A DNA stretch of 64,000 bases from Trichosphaerium sp. ATCC 40318 (taxonomy: Eukaryota; Discosea; Flabellinia; Trichosidae): positions 1 through 64,000 of the forward strand of contig JALMLS010000452.1 of assembly GCA_038496445.1 (NCBI GenBank), in the 5' to 3' direction. Of the stretch, positions 22,868 to 35,299 are shown piece after piece; positions within the stretch are counted from its first letter, which is position 1; each line of letters opens with the position of its first letter. A program made the translations under genes and the position numbers. A model generated the notes under the pieces. It was not told the DNA's origin, did not search any database, and saw nothing but the letters and a program-made list of their open reading frames with translations.

Positions 22868-23882
22868 CTACATTTCTTTTGCTTCTTTTTTCATTTCTGT
22901 ATTTTCTTTTGCCTTGTTAGCTATTTTATCAATATCAAGGGACGAGGTAGATCCTGTTTTTTGCTTCTTGCGCGCTTGTATATCACGCTGAATCTCTCTA
23001 ATTGTACGCTTGTCACGACCTGATGCTTTGCACTCTACAAGACCACCCATCGCTTGTTCTAGCTCGAATTGAGACTTCATTGACCTTGGTCTCTTTTTTC
23101 TTGGTTTGTCAACAACTGTTTCTTCTGTTTTCGTCTACAATCAATATTAACACAATAAACAAAACGTAGTAATTGAGTACAGGCAAAAGAAAGCGATTTG
23201 AAATGAACTGAAATAGCCATAAACTCAAAGTCTTCTTATTGCTTTAAAGCAATAATATGGTAAAGACATACTGCTATTAATACGTACTGGGGCGGTTGTG
23301 ATTGTTTCATGCTTTTGTAGGGAGTAAGGGATACGCTTTGCGGGATTATATTTCTCCTTTAGACGCGTTAATTCCTCATCAGAAGGAGCGTGGTTGGGTT
23401 TATAGATATACAGAAATTTATCGATCTCATCTCTACCAAAAGAATGCGCAACGCAACCGTGTTCCTCAGCAATATCATATCTACAAAGAATATGAGAATA
23501 GACGTTGTTAACGATAGATTTTTTATACAAGGTCAAAAACCTACTGAAGAGCGCGCGTCCATTACTGTGGCATTCACGCATAATATTGATGAGTTGTTAA
23601 CGTACATTATTAGTCGTTCCCACTTGAAAGCCGCAGGATAACGCAAGCGGTTATGTTCTGTTTGTGTGACGAATTTTGTAACGTGCTCCTCGACTTTCTC
23701 CCTAAGGGTTTCTACTTTCTTATCAAACTTTGCCTTCTCCTCCTTCTCCTTTTTAATGCGCGCTAGGCAATATGACTACCAATTGGCGAAAGGTTTTGTG
23801 ACTATTAACCTTTTTCCTGCTCAGACAGCTTTGGCTGTGATTTAGCATTCTCAGTGATTTTGTTCAGTAGAGAGTTGAGCAT
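22868..23882 (-). CDS. SPAG7-like R3H-domain protein
   Basis: The start at 23882 gives MLNSLLNKITENAKSQPKL then, after an intron, a charged helix (KKEKEEKAKFDKKVETLREK). An R3H domain follows (DIAEEHGCVAHSFGRDEIDK, then FLYIYKPNHAPSDEELTRLK) and a C-terminal motif FELEQAMGGLVECKASGRDK with RTIREIQRDIQARKKQK. The APSDEEL segment after the R3H and the 'RxxRTIxEIQxxIxAKK' tail are characteristic of sperm-associated antigen 7 homologues, conserved across eukaryotes. R3H domains bind single-stranded nucleic acid; the cellular role is poorly defined. Four or five exons with short introns. It is head to head with UFL1, 112 bp apart. Confidence 0.8.
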
Positions 23883-23994
23883 TGCGCCTAGTTTGAGCGG
23901 AATAAACAATTGACAGGCATTTTTAGTGTCTTTTTTCAAAAAGTCCATCAAAGTAGTAGTTACAGTCAGAGGATCGCGAAATGTACAAGGTGTG
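23883..23994. promoter_or_regulatory. Bidirectional promoter between SPAG7-like and UFL1
   Basis: Only 112 bp separate the two divergent start codons (23882 minus, 23995 plus), so both genes must be driven from this interval or from within each other. No TATA box is obvious. The exact 5' exon of UFL1 is inferred, which affects the length. Confidence 0.5.
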
Positions 23995-26900
23995 ATGTCA
24001 GTGGTACGTACTATTTATGGCGGTGCCAATCTTTACCAACTGTAACTGTTACAACAGAAATCGCTCAGGGCTAGGTTAAATAAACTATACGACGCGAAGA
24101 TACCTAGTATTGTCGCTGAAAAGCATGCCGTTGAGTTATTATTGCGTTTAATAAGCCAGAATCGCATAAACCTCTACTACACCTTAGACGGAAAGGAGTA
24201 CATCACAGAGGAACATTTAAAGAAGGAAATATACACAGAAGTATTACTTCGCGATGGTACTCCATTGACGATACACCAAAGCGCCTACAAATACACCATA
24301 TAGGTCGTTTAGCCACACCAGAACTCGCTGACATTCTAAATATTCCCCAAACGTCTCTTGAAGGTCTGGTTGCATCAATCGTAAGCGAAGATGAAGAATT
24401 TTACTTTATTAATCATGAGTGCATAACAGAGTACGTAGTGCGTCTAACCAAACCGTTTTTTTTCAAAAGGGAAACCTACCACGTGATTCACAAAACAACA
24501 TTTTTGTCTCGCTTTTTTTTTTGACTTTCGTTTGATTTCTCAATATGTGATAGGGCTTATCTATCTGGTATTTGTCTTGAAGTATATGAAGCACTACAGA
24601 GTGTTCAGTGCTTAACAATAAGCTCTTTGGCTCAAAAATATGTCTTAAATTTTGATTTTTTGAGTAAAGTATTCAGAAGAAAGATTACTGCCGGTGAACT
24701 CGACGCAAAGCTTTTAAATGATGTACTTTACACTGACGCTTATGTCAGTGCTCAAAAGGGTCTACTAAGAGGTATTTTAGCTGGTATAACTAGGTACAGT
24801 AACAGTCAAAACGAAATTTCTTATTCGGTTTTTCGACCTTTTTTGATGCGATGAAACTCATTCTTTTGCAGGCCTACAACAATAACATCACTTTCACAAC
24901 AACATGAAGGCCTTGAATTACAGTTGATACATTGTACGTTTTATTTTTGAATTTCCACATGAAGTTTGATTGACTTTTTTTTGTTACCAGCAAACTTGAA
25001 AGCTCTGGAGGAAGAAGGTTGGATATTTGGAGAACTTGCTAGCTCGTACAATCTATATATTCCTTCAGTATGGCCTGAAGCACAAAGAGCTTGGGTAGCG
25101 AATGTGTACAGCGCTAATAATTATATTGGTAAGAAAACTAATGGATATACAAAAAAAAAAAAAAGCGTTAATTTTTTCAAAATGTTAGCAGAAAACTGAC
25201 ACTTTGTAGATTACCAAATGCTCGAAAAAATAGGAATATCAAGCCTGAGAGTTGGATGAAGAAGGAATATCCGAAAGGAATTCCACTTAATAACCTTTAC
25301 GCTCATCCAAACCTTCTAATTGCGGTTGATGGCGAAATTCAAGCGATTGTTGAAGGAAAGTCATATGGTTGTTTAATGGTTCGTCTAGTTGTTTTTATTT
25401 TCGTCATCACTACTGAAAAACGTATTCTTCCTACAAAGGAAGAAATTCCTTGCAAGGAGAACTTAGTGTCATTTTTTCGAAGTTTTTTTGCAATTGCTAA
25501 CAATGTTTGTTTTCTAGAACCACATGCCAGTTAACTGTGAGGAGGATGATGTATCTAGATTATTAAGATATAGTCAAGTTATATCTGAAGAGAAAGGGAA
25601 AAGCCTAGAGGTTTTTGATGATGTGTATATTGTTTCTAAAGGGTTCATGGAGAAGCTTAAGGGTCAGATATTCCAACTCGCTTACGGTGAAGCGAAAAAA
25701 ACTTTGTTTCAAGCGAATGCAAAAACCGTAAGTGTGTCATTTTAACTGCGTCAAATCATGTATGTACTAATAGATAATACATAGAAGAAATCATCTGGTG
25801 GGTCTAATGAGCGTGGGGTGTATAAAGAGGCGATAATATCTTTTTTAAATGAAAAATATGAAGAGATGGATACACGTTTGATGGATCCTCTAGCGATGAT
25901 GTATATAGATTACTACGCTAAGAGTATTATGGAAGAGAGATCAAAGATACTTTTAGGAAATCAAAGCGAAGGAGAGACTCTTAAAAAGCTACAAAAGAGA
26001 ATAGATGGCATTTACATAAACTATCAAATGTTCGAAAAAGCATTGACAACAATAACAGACGGTAAGCCGTATTATACTTTCTCCTTCAGCTTCTTTTATG
26101 TTTCTATTTTATATATCTATATTACGGGATTTAAAACAGTATAGTTAAAAGCTTGTTGCTAGCGTGAAGGTGTTTTTTTTGATGTTTTTCTGAAGCGTAT
26201 AAAACTTTTTTCGATTTTATTTTAGTTTGAACCTAAAAACTGATACACTTTTGGTTTAGATGAAGACAGAGCAAGTTTATCAATGTATTTACTATCAACA
26301 TTATGTAAAGATCTTACATTGACCGTTGTCACTATGCAAGCTGTATTCCATCGTGTACCTGATCCGAACGGTGCTACAGACGTTCATAAAGCGAAAAAGT
26401 TGGTAGAGAACATTCCAGTTGTTGTTGAAAAGGAAGGATTATTAACACTTCTACAAGCACTCAAGTGGGTACGTATTGACTTTGTTTATTCGTTGAGGAT
26501 ACCATAAACTTGAGTGTGCTAAGAATGGCTAGAATCTAAATGATTGGTTCAGTCAACTAGAGGCTGTAGCGAAGCTAACTAAACTATTTTTGAAAAAGAT
26601 CGACAAAAAAACTATGAAGTAAGCAAGAAAACAAGACATTTTTATCAGTTTTTTTATTTTTTTTTTGACTTTGTTTCTTGAAATACTCCCTTGCTTTAGT
26701 CTTATTTTTAATTTAATTTAGGGCTTTACTATCTATAAAGTCTAAACAGACTATAGCGCAGCTTAAAACTGAAAATGTTGGAGAGAGGGTTGTACTTCTC
26801 GTTTTGAGTTACCTCCATAGTAAACACTTAAAAGTTGTACCATATGCGCCTCCTGGTGCCAACGAAATACTCCTCAAAGCGGTCAGCGAGAAGCTGACGG

Positions 26901-26995
26901 ACGGAGAAATACAATTACTAAAAAAAGCTATTGAAGATCCTACACCTGATCTTATAGGAGAGGTGAAGAAACTTGTAAAAAAGCAAACTAAATAA
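23995..26995 (+). CDS. UFL1: UFL1-like E3 UFM1-protein ligase
   Basis: The N-terminal exons read INLYYTLDGKEYITEEHLKK and LATPELADILNIPQTSLEGL, matching the signature LDGKEYITxxxIxKE and winged-helix region of UFL1. Following exons align along the whole family: AYVSAQKGLLRGILAGITR, YIPSVWPEAQRAW, LEKIGISSLR, then VDGEIQAIVEG, IVSKGFMEKLKG, LQKRIDGIYINYQMFEKAL and a C-terminal AIEDPTPDLIGEVKKLVKKQ. UFL1 attaches the ubiquitin-like UFM1 to targets such as ribosomal protein uL24 at the ER. The start at 23995 (MSV, then an intron) is inferred from an in-frame splice; an alternative first exon is possible. About a dozen introns of 45 to 110 nt. The mammalian protein's Lys-rich central insert appears shorter here. 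Confidence 0.85.
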
Positions 26996-27428
26996 ATTAA
27001 AAAAAAACATTAAACTACAAAAAAAAAAAAAAAAAAAGAAGCAATGACGACGAATTGTCTTTGCATCTCAACAGCGTCTGCGAATTCATACTTCTATATA
27101 TTTTATTTTATATACTATAATACAAGTGTTTATTTTCACTGGGAGGAGTGTAAGGTAAAAACTCCTCTGTGGCACGAGGCCACGTTCGAAAAAACGTCCG
27201 GATCTGTTGTCGGAACATTAGAAACAACCAAATCAGACGCCATTTCTTAATCAAGTATACTATACGATCTACAGCTTTATCTATCTTTCATATACTGTCA
27301 TCTACGTCAAGAAGAACTAGGGTAAAATCCGTTAAAATGTACGCAAACGTCATACCTCGATTGGGAGGTTTTTTGAGGGATTTTTTTATTCATAAAATAA
27401 AAGGACGAAAGAGCTTCAGGTTTGTACC
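26996..27428. other. 3' flank of UFL1 with unresolved short frames
   Basis: An 18-nt A run lies near 27018. On the minus strand a frame starting at 27243 (MASDLVVSNVPTTDPDVF) and an overlapping hydrophobic frame (KWRLIWLFLMFRQQ) are open, but I could not build a consistent spliced model for either. Confidence 0.3.
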
Positions 27429-27775
27429 TCATTGGCATTGGTTATACCATTGTATAATCTCTGCTTCTATACGGTAAAGGAAGTGTAAATGTCTATTACT
27501 ACAATGAAGTTCTGGTTGAGGACACATACTAAGCACGTGATGCTACAAAAAGAAATCGAATCGTAAGAACTTTGTTACATGATTTTTGGAAATGAAGGTA
27601 TTGAGGACGGCTAAGAATTTCAAAAGGAAGAAGAAAGGGCCGACTTTGAAGTGCTTACCATGTAATTCGCCTTTTTCATAAACGCAACATATTGCTCACT
27701 CATCCGTTTATTCGGTGGTGTATTATTATGCACCCAGTTAAATATCGTCCTCAGCAACCCCTTCAATGGCTCCAT
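27429..27775 (-). CDS. Hypothetical two-exon small protein
   Basis: Exon 1 starts at 27775 (MEPLKGLLRTIFNWVHNNTP, then PNKRMSEQYVAFMKKANYM) and ends at a GTAAGC donor. Splicing to the TTTTTGTAG acceptor near 27537 joins in phase to HHVLSMCPQPELHC...EAEIIQWYNQCQ, giving about 76 residues. An alternative with an extra small exon is also open. The family is not recognised. Confidence 0.35.
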
Positions 27776-27867
27776 TTCTCTCCACTAATATACATGAGAC
27801 AGAAGATAGGTTATAAAATACACTAGTAATTCAGTATTTCATAAAATTCTTTTTTTGTATTTTTTTT

Positions 27868-28092
27868 TTATTTCATTGGCTCCTTCTGTCTCTTCGTTCG
27901 TACTTTACGGAATATCATCTTAGCCACTTCATTACGATCATCAATACCTTGTGGCGCTCTTTGAATAGTTTGTGTTGCTGTTCTAATAGCTACTGGCTTT
28001 AAAACAGTACGAAAAGCGCTAGCTGTCTCTATGTTGCTTATTGATAGGTTTTTCATGTGGGACGTGCAGCTGTCTTTGTCTTGGTTTGACAT
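27868..28092 (-). CDS. Hypothetical small basic protein
   Basis: An uninterrupted 74-residue frame from the ATG at 28092 (MSNQDKDSCTSHMKNLSI) to a Lys/Arg-rich end (MIFRKVRTKRQKEPMK). The composition looks coding, and it sits about 90 bp upstream of another small minus-strand gene. I do not recognise it. It could be the last exon of a longer gene. Confidence 0.35.
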   Translation of the reverse strand: MSNQDKDSCTSHMKNLSISNIETASAFRTVLKPVAIRTATQTIQRAPQGIDDRNEVAKMIFRKVRTKRQKEPMK

Positions 28093-28129
28093 TGTGATAG
28101 TGTATGCGCCGTCGCTGCCTTTCAAAGAG

Positions 28130-29860
28130 TGTGAATTAAAAAATTGAGAAACCTAAGAAATACTTATTGTGTTGAAAAACGCTACATTCGCGTACAAGGC
28201 GCATTTATAGCCAAAAGTATCTTCTGGTAAACCAGGATGGGTTTCCGCCGTATTAGTATTAGTTGGAATGTTACTCGCGTATCGAGGTATCTGTTCGCGT
28301 TTAAACGCGTGTGGAGAGGTTTCCGAAGGGTTTTATTAAAAATGTACCATTTCCTTTCAGTTTTTCCGTTATTGCTGGTTTTAAACGCAGAAAGAGACCA
28401 ATACCAATATTAACCTCGTTTGCGATAGTTTTAAGGAGAAATAAAAATATCACGCGAAAAGCGCACAGTTTTCGCAAATTTTCTCCTTCGCTCGTCACCC
28501 AAACCAGAAATCGGATCATTCGCTTTTATGCGCGCTGTAATAACCATTCCGGAATAAAAGGGAAGAAACCTTTCGTTTTGAGGAGAATTTAGCTTCTAGC
28601 AATGTGATAACGACGGGACACCTATGCAGTGCGTCAAAAAACGATATAGCGTATATGTGTTCACAAAAAAGCGAATGTCAAACGCACAAAGTAGTGTTTT
28701 TTCGCAAAAAGATTGCGAACATTTTGGCGTCAATTCAACGCTATGTACGTAATTTCAAGCGTTCTGTATACTTAGAGCAACATTCTTACATACCAGCAGA
28801 ACCTTAATAACGTTGTTACGAGGCTGCCAAAACGGTTCTCGTTTCCTAGTGCTAGCAAACTATTCTTACGTCTTCTCATTTTTTGAAACTGTTGCTGCCG
28901 CCATCATACGTACTATCTGTCCTCTATGTGGCATTGTCAGTAACGAATCTTCTCTACAAGAAGTACCAAAAGGCAGAGGGGCACCTGTGGTCGTTGGGAT
29001 TGCTGTATTATGGTGGTACAGCGTGGTTAGAATTAACGTAAACATAGGCGAAATCTAACTGAAATTTGTTGGGTATTTCAGGTGACCCTTACCTCTTTTT
29101 TAGACTTCTCAGGAATCTATGATTGATGTTTTATGTATCTACGATATGTCTAGTGTCGATAAAACTGCTTTTTAGATCTAAAAGGGACAACACACATTGT
29201 AACGAAGACTAAGAAAAATTTTGTTTATTTTTGTAAAGTAGCTGGAAATAGTCAGTTACAATGTGGGCTCTGGAACCCTTTTAGAAACGCTGGAACAAAC
29301 ATACGCACCTCTTTAATATATAAAGAAAGAACACAAAGCATGTGAGTTGTTGTAAGAGTCAGACAGGCAACACCGCAAGAGCAATAGATGAAGTTGTTTT
29401 GTTGTCTTTTGACATTGCTTTCAAAGCCTTCGTTGCAGGCTTGCGGCATTAGCTATAACTTTTCATTACATAAACTAAGACTAACCGCAATACCTCGGTG
29501 AACAAGGTTTTCGGAGTAGGTAGTATAAGAGTTTACAAGAAGCCATCAACGTTTGTACCTTCATGAAGGTTTGCCACGTTTCTGCGTACAACTTTTTTTG
29601 TTTATCTCCTTTTAATGACATCACACAAGAACGCTAGTGATTATACCGACAGGTTTTGTATGAGCGTTAACCAACACTATACAAACCATCGTTTGAACAC
29701 AATCAAAAATAGTGTGATGAGGCTATAAGCCTCTTTTTATTTATGTTTTACAAAACCACAATCAAACGCTAATGATTCTCAAACAATCAGTTACAAAATT
29801 CAACCCAAGAATCCAAGCTGAGCTTCTTCTTTATACCCCTATAATGAACGTTAAAACGTG
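28130..29860. other. Long region without a supported gene
   Basis: Plus-strand frames at 28311-28592 and 28604-28807 are rich in Arg/Lys/Phe and have a minus-strand counterpart of equal length, suggesting composition rather than selection. A minus frame at 29449-29252 has no recognisable motif. Nothing here can be assigned. Confidence 0.35.
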
Positions 29861-29862
29861 CT

Positions 29863-30948
29863 TTAATGCAAAAAAGAGGATAAGATCACGTGAAAGAGAT
29901 GACGAACGACGTACGAGAATTTGTTTTTCTTCGCTTCTGGGCAAAACTTTGATGTGTTCTCACTATATTCACACTCGAATACAGCTTTTCCTTGAACAAT
30001 AAAAGGATCGTACGTGTTGCATTCGTTATATTGAAAGCATTGTTCATTAAGACACCAGTCAAAGTGTGAAACGAGATCTTTGACTTGGTCATTGTCATTT
30101 TTAAGGCCAATAGACATGTTTCTCTTATGAACTTGCTCTGTCAACCAGATATTATACTTTAGTTGATCAGCATATGTTAAAGGAAAGCCTAAGTTTACAT
30201 TACAAAGGAACCAAGGACAAGAAAAATAGTTGAAACCTAACATAAATGGCAACGAATAGTTCGGTGGTTTTTTTTTCTAAATTTGTCCGAGATGTCACGT
30301 GTTTGCCTTCAGCGAACATCCTTTAGTTTGAGGATGCGTTTGATAAAACATACCAGATGGGTTCGTATAACCATCAATATTATCAGGCTCAATACCATCA
30401 CAGTTCTTGGCAACAGCCATATCGAATCTTTTTTCCATGATTGGTCCAAGCACTTCAATCTAAAACACCTTTGTAAGTTATTACTTATCTCCCGCCACCA
30501 CAGAACTCACGTTACGTATATCTAACCACTTTTCTCCTGGCCATCCGTTATCCTTACCTTTAACGCTTTCTGGAAAGGTAGACGCGTCTGGACGCCAATT
30601 CTCCCAAGAACCAACGTCAATGTAACAAACGACGTAACGTCCTTTTTCGTGAAGTTCTTTAATCAAACTAGCGTCATTTGAGAACATATCAATATCATAC
30701 ATATCCACTACAACGAAGTTGACAAACAAGCGAGATGACACAGCAGAACAAAAAAAAAACGAAAACAAAATTACCGTTAACACTAGTATTAATAGTGCCT
30801 TGAAGTTGCCATTGCCACGTGGTGCCAACCGGTAACGGTTTCCATCTACTTAAAAGTTAGCAGAATAGTTCGTTTTTTTCTTTCAATGTGGTTACGCTAG
30901 TGATAGTGCTAAAAGAACAAGAAAGATCAACAGTACTTTACACGTCAT
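29863..30948 (-). CDS. GH114 family glycoside hydrolase (secreted)
   Basis: Exon 1 gives a signal peptide (MTCKVLLIFLVLLALSLA). The mature enzyme then shows WKPLPVGTTWQWQLQGTINT, MYDIDMFSNDASLIKELHEK, VVCYIDVGSWENWRPDASTF, GWPGEKWLDIRNV, CDGIEPDNIDGYTNPSG, ADQLKYNIWLTEQVHKRN, SIGLKNDNDQVKDLV and FDWCLNEQCFQYNEC. It ends near ...KAVFECEYSE. This is the full-length order of the GH114 barrel (endo-alpha-1,4-polygalactosaminidase type), including the Asp residues of YDID and EPDN and the Glu of CLNEQC. It should cleave amino-sugar polysaccharides outside the cell. At least four introns are needed; joins at 30892-30847 and about 30771-30709 are in frame. The family is common in bacteria and fungi. 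Confidence 0.85.
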
Positions 30949-31529
30949 TTGATGCTTCTTTACTCGTTATCTAAAAGATAGTGCCTTAACTGCAAGCAAA
31001 CCACGAAAAGTTGACCTTACTTGCTAGATGCGTTAGACACAGCCGCCTTGAGATTCATGTGGTAGTGTTAGACCTTTGGTGCTTTTTTACTTCAAATGGA
31101 GTATGTAATGCACACACGTACCTTCTACGCGTAGAGAATATTGTTTAGAGTATTTAAACTTGTTTTTAGGGAGTAATCCACTTTTTTGAACCAAAAAACG
31201 TTGTTCAACATGCATAGCTTCAGTTTTCACATAAATGGAACTGTTCATGTGTCACGTAATACTCAGACATCATAAAAGAGTGCACTGCTTTAAAAATTGT
31301 TACTTTCCCGTTTAGGCAACAGCAAGACCGTAACTTATGCTACTAGTTTTTTTTGCCTCACCGCATCTTATTCCACATAATCCTTTTAAAGTGTATGTTA
31401 AAGCTATTAAGCGTTTGTGGCATGCTTACGTAATCTGGCTCTACACTTCATGACGTTGAAATCGTCTGTACATTCATTCCCACAACCATTTTTTTATTTA
31501 TTTTGATTATGTTTGTTTTTTGTTGCGTT
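30949..31529. other. Intergenic region, no gene seen
   Basis: Lies between the GH114 upstream region and the 3' end of the phospholipase D gene. Contains T-rich tracts only. Confidence 0.4.
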
Positions 31530-34500
31530 TTACATTGTAAGTACATTAGGTAATGCACCGTTAGACTCTCCAGCAACAGAAGTATCAGTATCAGGTATAA
31601 ACTCAGGATTTGGTTTTATAACACCATTATTCTCAACGTCTATTGGATAACGCATCAAATGACCTGACATCTCAACTACTTCATCTCCAGCAAATAACTT
31701 CCAGTTAGCATCAGCATGATTGTTCATCTGTAAAGAAAGGGAGTTTGTATTAGTAACTGGAAGAGGAATCAAACCATTCAAGGCACGTACTTTATCAACA
31801 CATTCTTTCGTTGTAGGATCTACATAAACAGCACCAGACTCAGCAAGATGTTCAGACCAAAGAGACATTCTGAATTTATGAACATCACCACGTGGTGCAC
31901 TAGAATCTAAACACGGAACAAATCAATCTCTAGCTAATAATAAAAGGTAGCGTACCTTTCCACATTGGTTGGTAGCAACCGACGGCAATCTCGCTAACAA
32001 AACAGTCAGGTTAACTGAAAACAACAGGCGAGAGAAATAAAAATTTGAATAAAAAATCTATGACTTACGTATCTCTAGCACCATCCATACTACGTTGGTT
32101 AATGTTGGCAGAGCCAACGATGATATATTTATCATCTACGATCATCATCTTTGAATGAACGTACACCTGGAACCTTCTACTCTACAAGGGAACAGTAAGC
32201 ACAACACGATCTGTCTTCAGGATTTTTTGTAATCGCCATATGCCTGAGCTGGCCTCTTCGTACTCAGGCTATGTTTAAATTACGTACTTGGGTGAGTGTA
32301 ACTTGCGCTTTATCTAGTGTATCTTCATTATCGATAGGACCTCCCTGGGATCCATCCATAGTCTCCCTATTACCCAAACAATAAAAGTTGAGGTAATCCT
32401 TAGGGTGTGCGTCAATAGACGCTTCTTCAATAGCATCAGCTACCATCTTGTACATCATGGCTAATCACAAAAAGTAAGAGACTAAGAATACCCAAAAACA
32501 TGGCCAAAAGAGTGGTTTTCGAAAACAAAAGAAAAAACCAACATTGAAGAGTTAATCTTTAAGATTTCAACATTAGTAACACATACCTTGAGTCTTATGC
32601 TCCCAGTGTAGGATCTCCTGGATAGCAGAATCCTTAGGTACGCCCTCAGGGTACATTGGAATAACTAGACATAAATCAGTGGTTGTTACACAACCAAATA
32701 AAATCGTGTACAATTTCGTTTACATACCGATATACACTTTGAAGTCTTCTCCTTTCTTGATTGCATCAACGATTCTTTTAGCAATAGTATAAGGGATAAG
32801 TTGCTCACAACCTGATTGAGGATCAAGCCAGTATTGGGAACTACCCAAAAAGTACTGGTTCTCAATATAAATGAACTTTTCAGCCTTTTTAATGACATCT
32901 AAGTAAGCTTCATGAATACTGCTTTCAACACCTTTTGCAAACAGTTTAGCTAACAGCTTCGAAAAAAATAACTGTTATATCGACTACCTTGCATTACAGC
33001 ACTAAATTGATCAATAGAACGGAACATTTGGACACTCCAATTAGTAGGGTCTAATAAAACAAATGAGAAAAGAAGAAGGCAAAAATTTTGTACCAGTGTT
33101 AACATCTTCACTCACACTAATGAATCTTTCATCAAACTCAATCTACATTAGGATTTAGTTTTGAAAACAGACTAAAGATAGAGAACGTACATCAATCAAT
33201 TTGTTATGATGTTTCTCTTCTGCTTGTTTTCTCCAGCGTTGAACGAAATTGTCCATAATATCACGTGCAATAGGACCTTCTAACTAAACACAAACAAATC
33301 TTGAGTATACAAGTGTACGCTATCACGTGAACCAAAAAGCATCATTTACCTTGGTATGAATATCTTGCCAAGGTTGTCTAGGACCATAGTCGCTTTTAAT
33401 TGTAGGCCAAGTCTTTGATCTAGTTAGTTTCTAACTCTTCGACAAAAAAAAGCAAACAACATAGTTGTCGTACTTGATAAAAATCACCGCTGTGCTCGCT
33501 CTTTAATGAACGGAATAGTGATTTACTTGGTGTATCCCATCTACCATCACTATGAGAATTATTAGAAAAGTTGTCACCATAATCAAGGCTCATTGTCGCA
33601 CGTTATATCCTAGTAACAGTCAGATAAAACAAAATTGTAAAGATCAACAAATAAAAAACTTACCAGTCCTCCTACATAAGCAATGATACGTCTCTTGCCT
33701 TCGTGTTTTGGACTCTCTTCATCACAAGTAATAGTTTTCTGGTGATGAGAGAATATAAAACGAGATGAGACTTGAGAACCAAGGCGATAAGATAGCTGAC
33801 AAAGAACTTTCGTGTCTTTAAAGTAGGTTTCAGTCTCTTCATCATGAGTACCCATAATACCATCATACAAGAAGAGCCTGATGACAATGGTAAGTTGAAT
33901 TGAATGAACGATATTAAAACGCAGTTACAAGAGTACCTAGTATGCATACTAGTAGCTTCATTCCAAACATGAATAAGAACTTTGACACCTTCATTTGCCT
34001 TCATGGTGAGTAATTCACCAACAGTCATACGACCAGGGTACTTTCCTTTATCTCCTTTTTGAAATGATTAACAACAAACCATCATTTATAACTGAACTAA
34101 AGATGAGTTATGGGTACCTTCACGCCACATTGGTTTTTTACGCAGCAAACTTGTGTTTACATTTACGGACCTACCACAAAAATTAAGCAACAATAAAACT
34201 TGTCCTAGCGGCAAATGTGTTATAACGAACCATCCAGTGATGTAAATAAAAGCTTTGGCATTTAGCATAGAACTGTACATATCTTCAAAAGTACTATGAG
34301 GGTGGTACTAGGATAAAACAGTTTAGTTGTCAAGCCAACCAAAAAAAACCGCAAAGGAAAAAATATAGAGAAGTGACAAGCAGTCGTACTGGCTCAGAAT
34401 CTCCATCAGCTTGGTAAATAGGAGGAGCACAATCTTGTTCATCGCAATGAGCACTTTGATATAATCTAACATTACACCCTTCTCTCACAGGAAAGCCGTT

Positions 34501-35221
34501 TGAAATCTGAAAGGAAGAAAACATCAGTTTATGTTGATTTGCACCAAAAGTGATGAGAATTTCATATAAGGGTCTTTAGTAAACGCTCTACGCACTGCAA
34601 TCTCATCGTGGATGTATTGGATAGTGAGGTTGATGCGTCCACCTTCGTGTTTCTTTTTCTTCGTTTGAAGATCAAACCAACCTTGGATTATCTTTGCTAT
34701 GATAACAGTGAGCGTAGGGTAGCTATAAAATGATAAAAACACTTCGAAGTGGAGAAACGACAGTAGGCAAACATAGAACAGAGAAATGATACTTCGTAGC
34801 GCGTTGATGCGTATTTTAGCTAAACTAGCGGAGAAGCTAAAGTACCTTCTACAATTTGTTCCATTGTGAACGTTATATGGCCGAGAGAGTCATCGCGACC
34901 AACGTCATCATCATCGTATACTTCAAAAGCCAACGTTTCGCATGATGCTTTAGCGGGAATGTTGAATACTTTTGTATAGTTAATAACACTTGTTACGAGC
35001 GATAGAAAGTTTTTTATAAAGTACTGGTTTCGGTGTTTACCTGTGTCCCATATTGGGTTTCCAGTGTTGTTTTTTATGTCTGTTTTAGCCTCTGTGTGCC
35101 CATCAACGACTATCTTGCAATAAGGGTCGGAGTGTCCGCCACCGAAACCGTCCCTGTTCGGTAAATCTACACAACGTTCAACGCTTATATAAAAGCGACC
35201 ATTAGACTCCGCCAAGCTCAT
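31530..35221 (-). CDS. C2-domain phospholipase D (plant-type)
   Basis: The N-terminus ([20 protein letters not shown]) starts a C2 domain with [12 protein letters not shown], then [18 protein letters not shown], keeping several acidic Ca2+ ligands. The body carries both HKD motifs: [12 protein letters not shown] near 33740 and [20 protein letters not shown] near 32120, the latter followed by NQRSMDG. The C-terminal exon has [16 protein letters not shown]...[10 protein letters not shown] and [18 protein letters not shown], as in plant PLD alpha/beta enzymes. It hydrolyses phosphatidylcholine to phosphatidic acid at membranes, probably Ca2+-dependently. Some 15 short introns divide it. The start is the only Met before the C2 domain. 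The fused C2-PLD layout is typical of plants and some protists, unlike the PX-PH type of animals and yeasts. Confidence 0.87.
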
Positions 35222-35299
35222 TTTGTAACGTCAGTTCAGAATAAATCGAGACTTAACGGTAAATTAAGATTTTGTGGTTTTTTTTGTTGTTGAGCTGTT
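35222..35299. promoter_or_regulatory. 78-bp bidirectional promoter (PLD / SDA1)
   Basis: Start codons of the divergent PLD (35221) and SDA1 (35300) genes are 78 bp apart. The interval has TAACGTCA near 35226, which resembles half of a CREB/bZIP site, and a T-rich tract near the SDA1 start. The role of either is inferred only. Confidence 0.5.

Noticed and set aside
28311-28592. 93-codon plus-strand open frame rich in Arg and Phe
   Set aside because: The minus strand is equally open over the same bases and neither frame has a recognisable motif or splice context; composition explains it.
29252-29449. 65-codon minus-strand frame with several Cys
   Set aside because: No homologue recognised, no clear splice partners, and it is isolated; not enough to call a gene.
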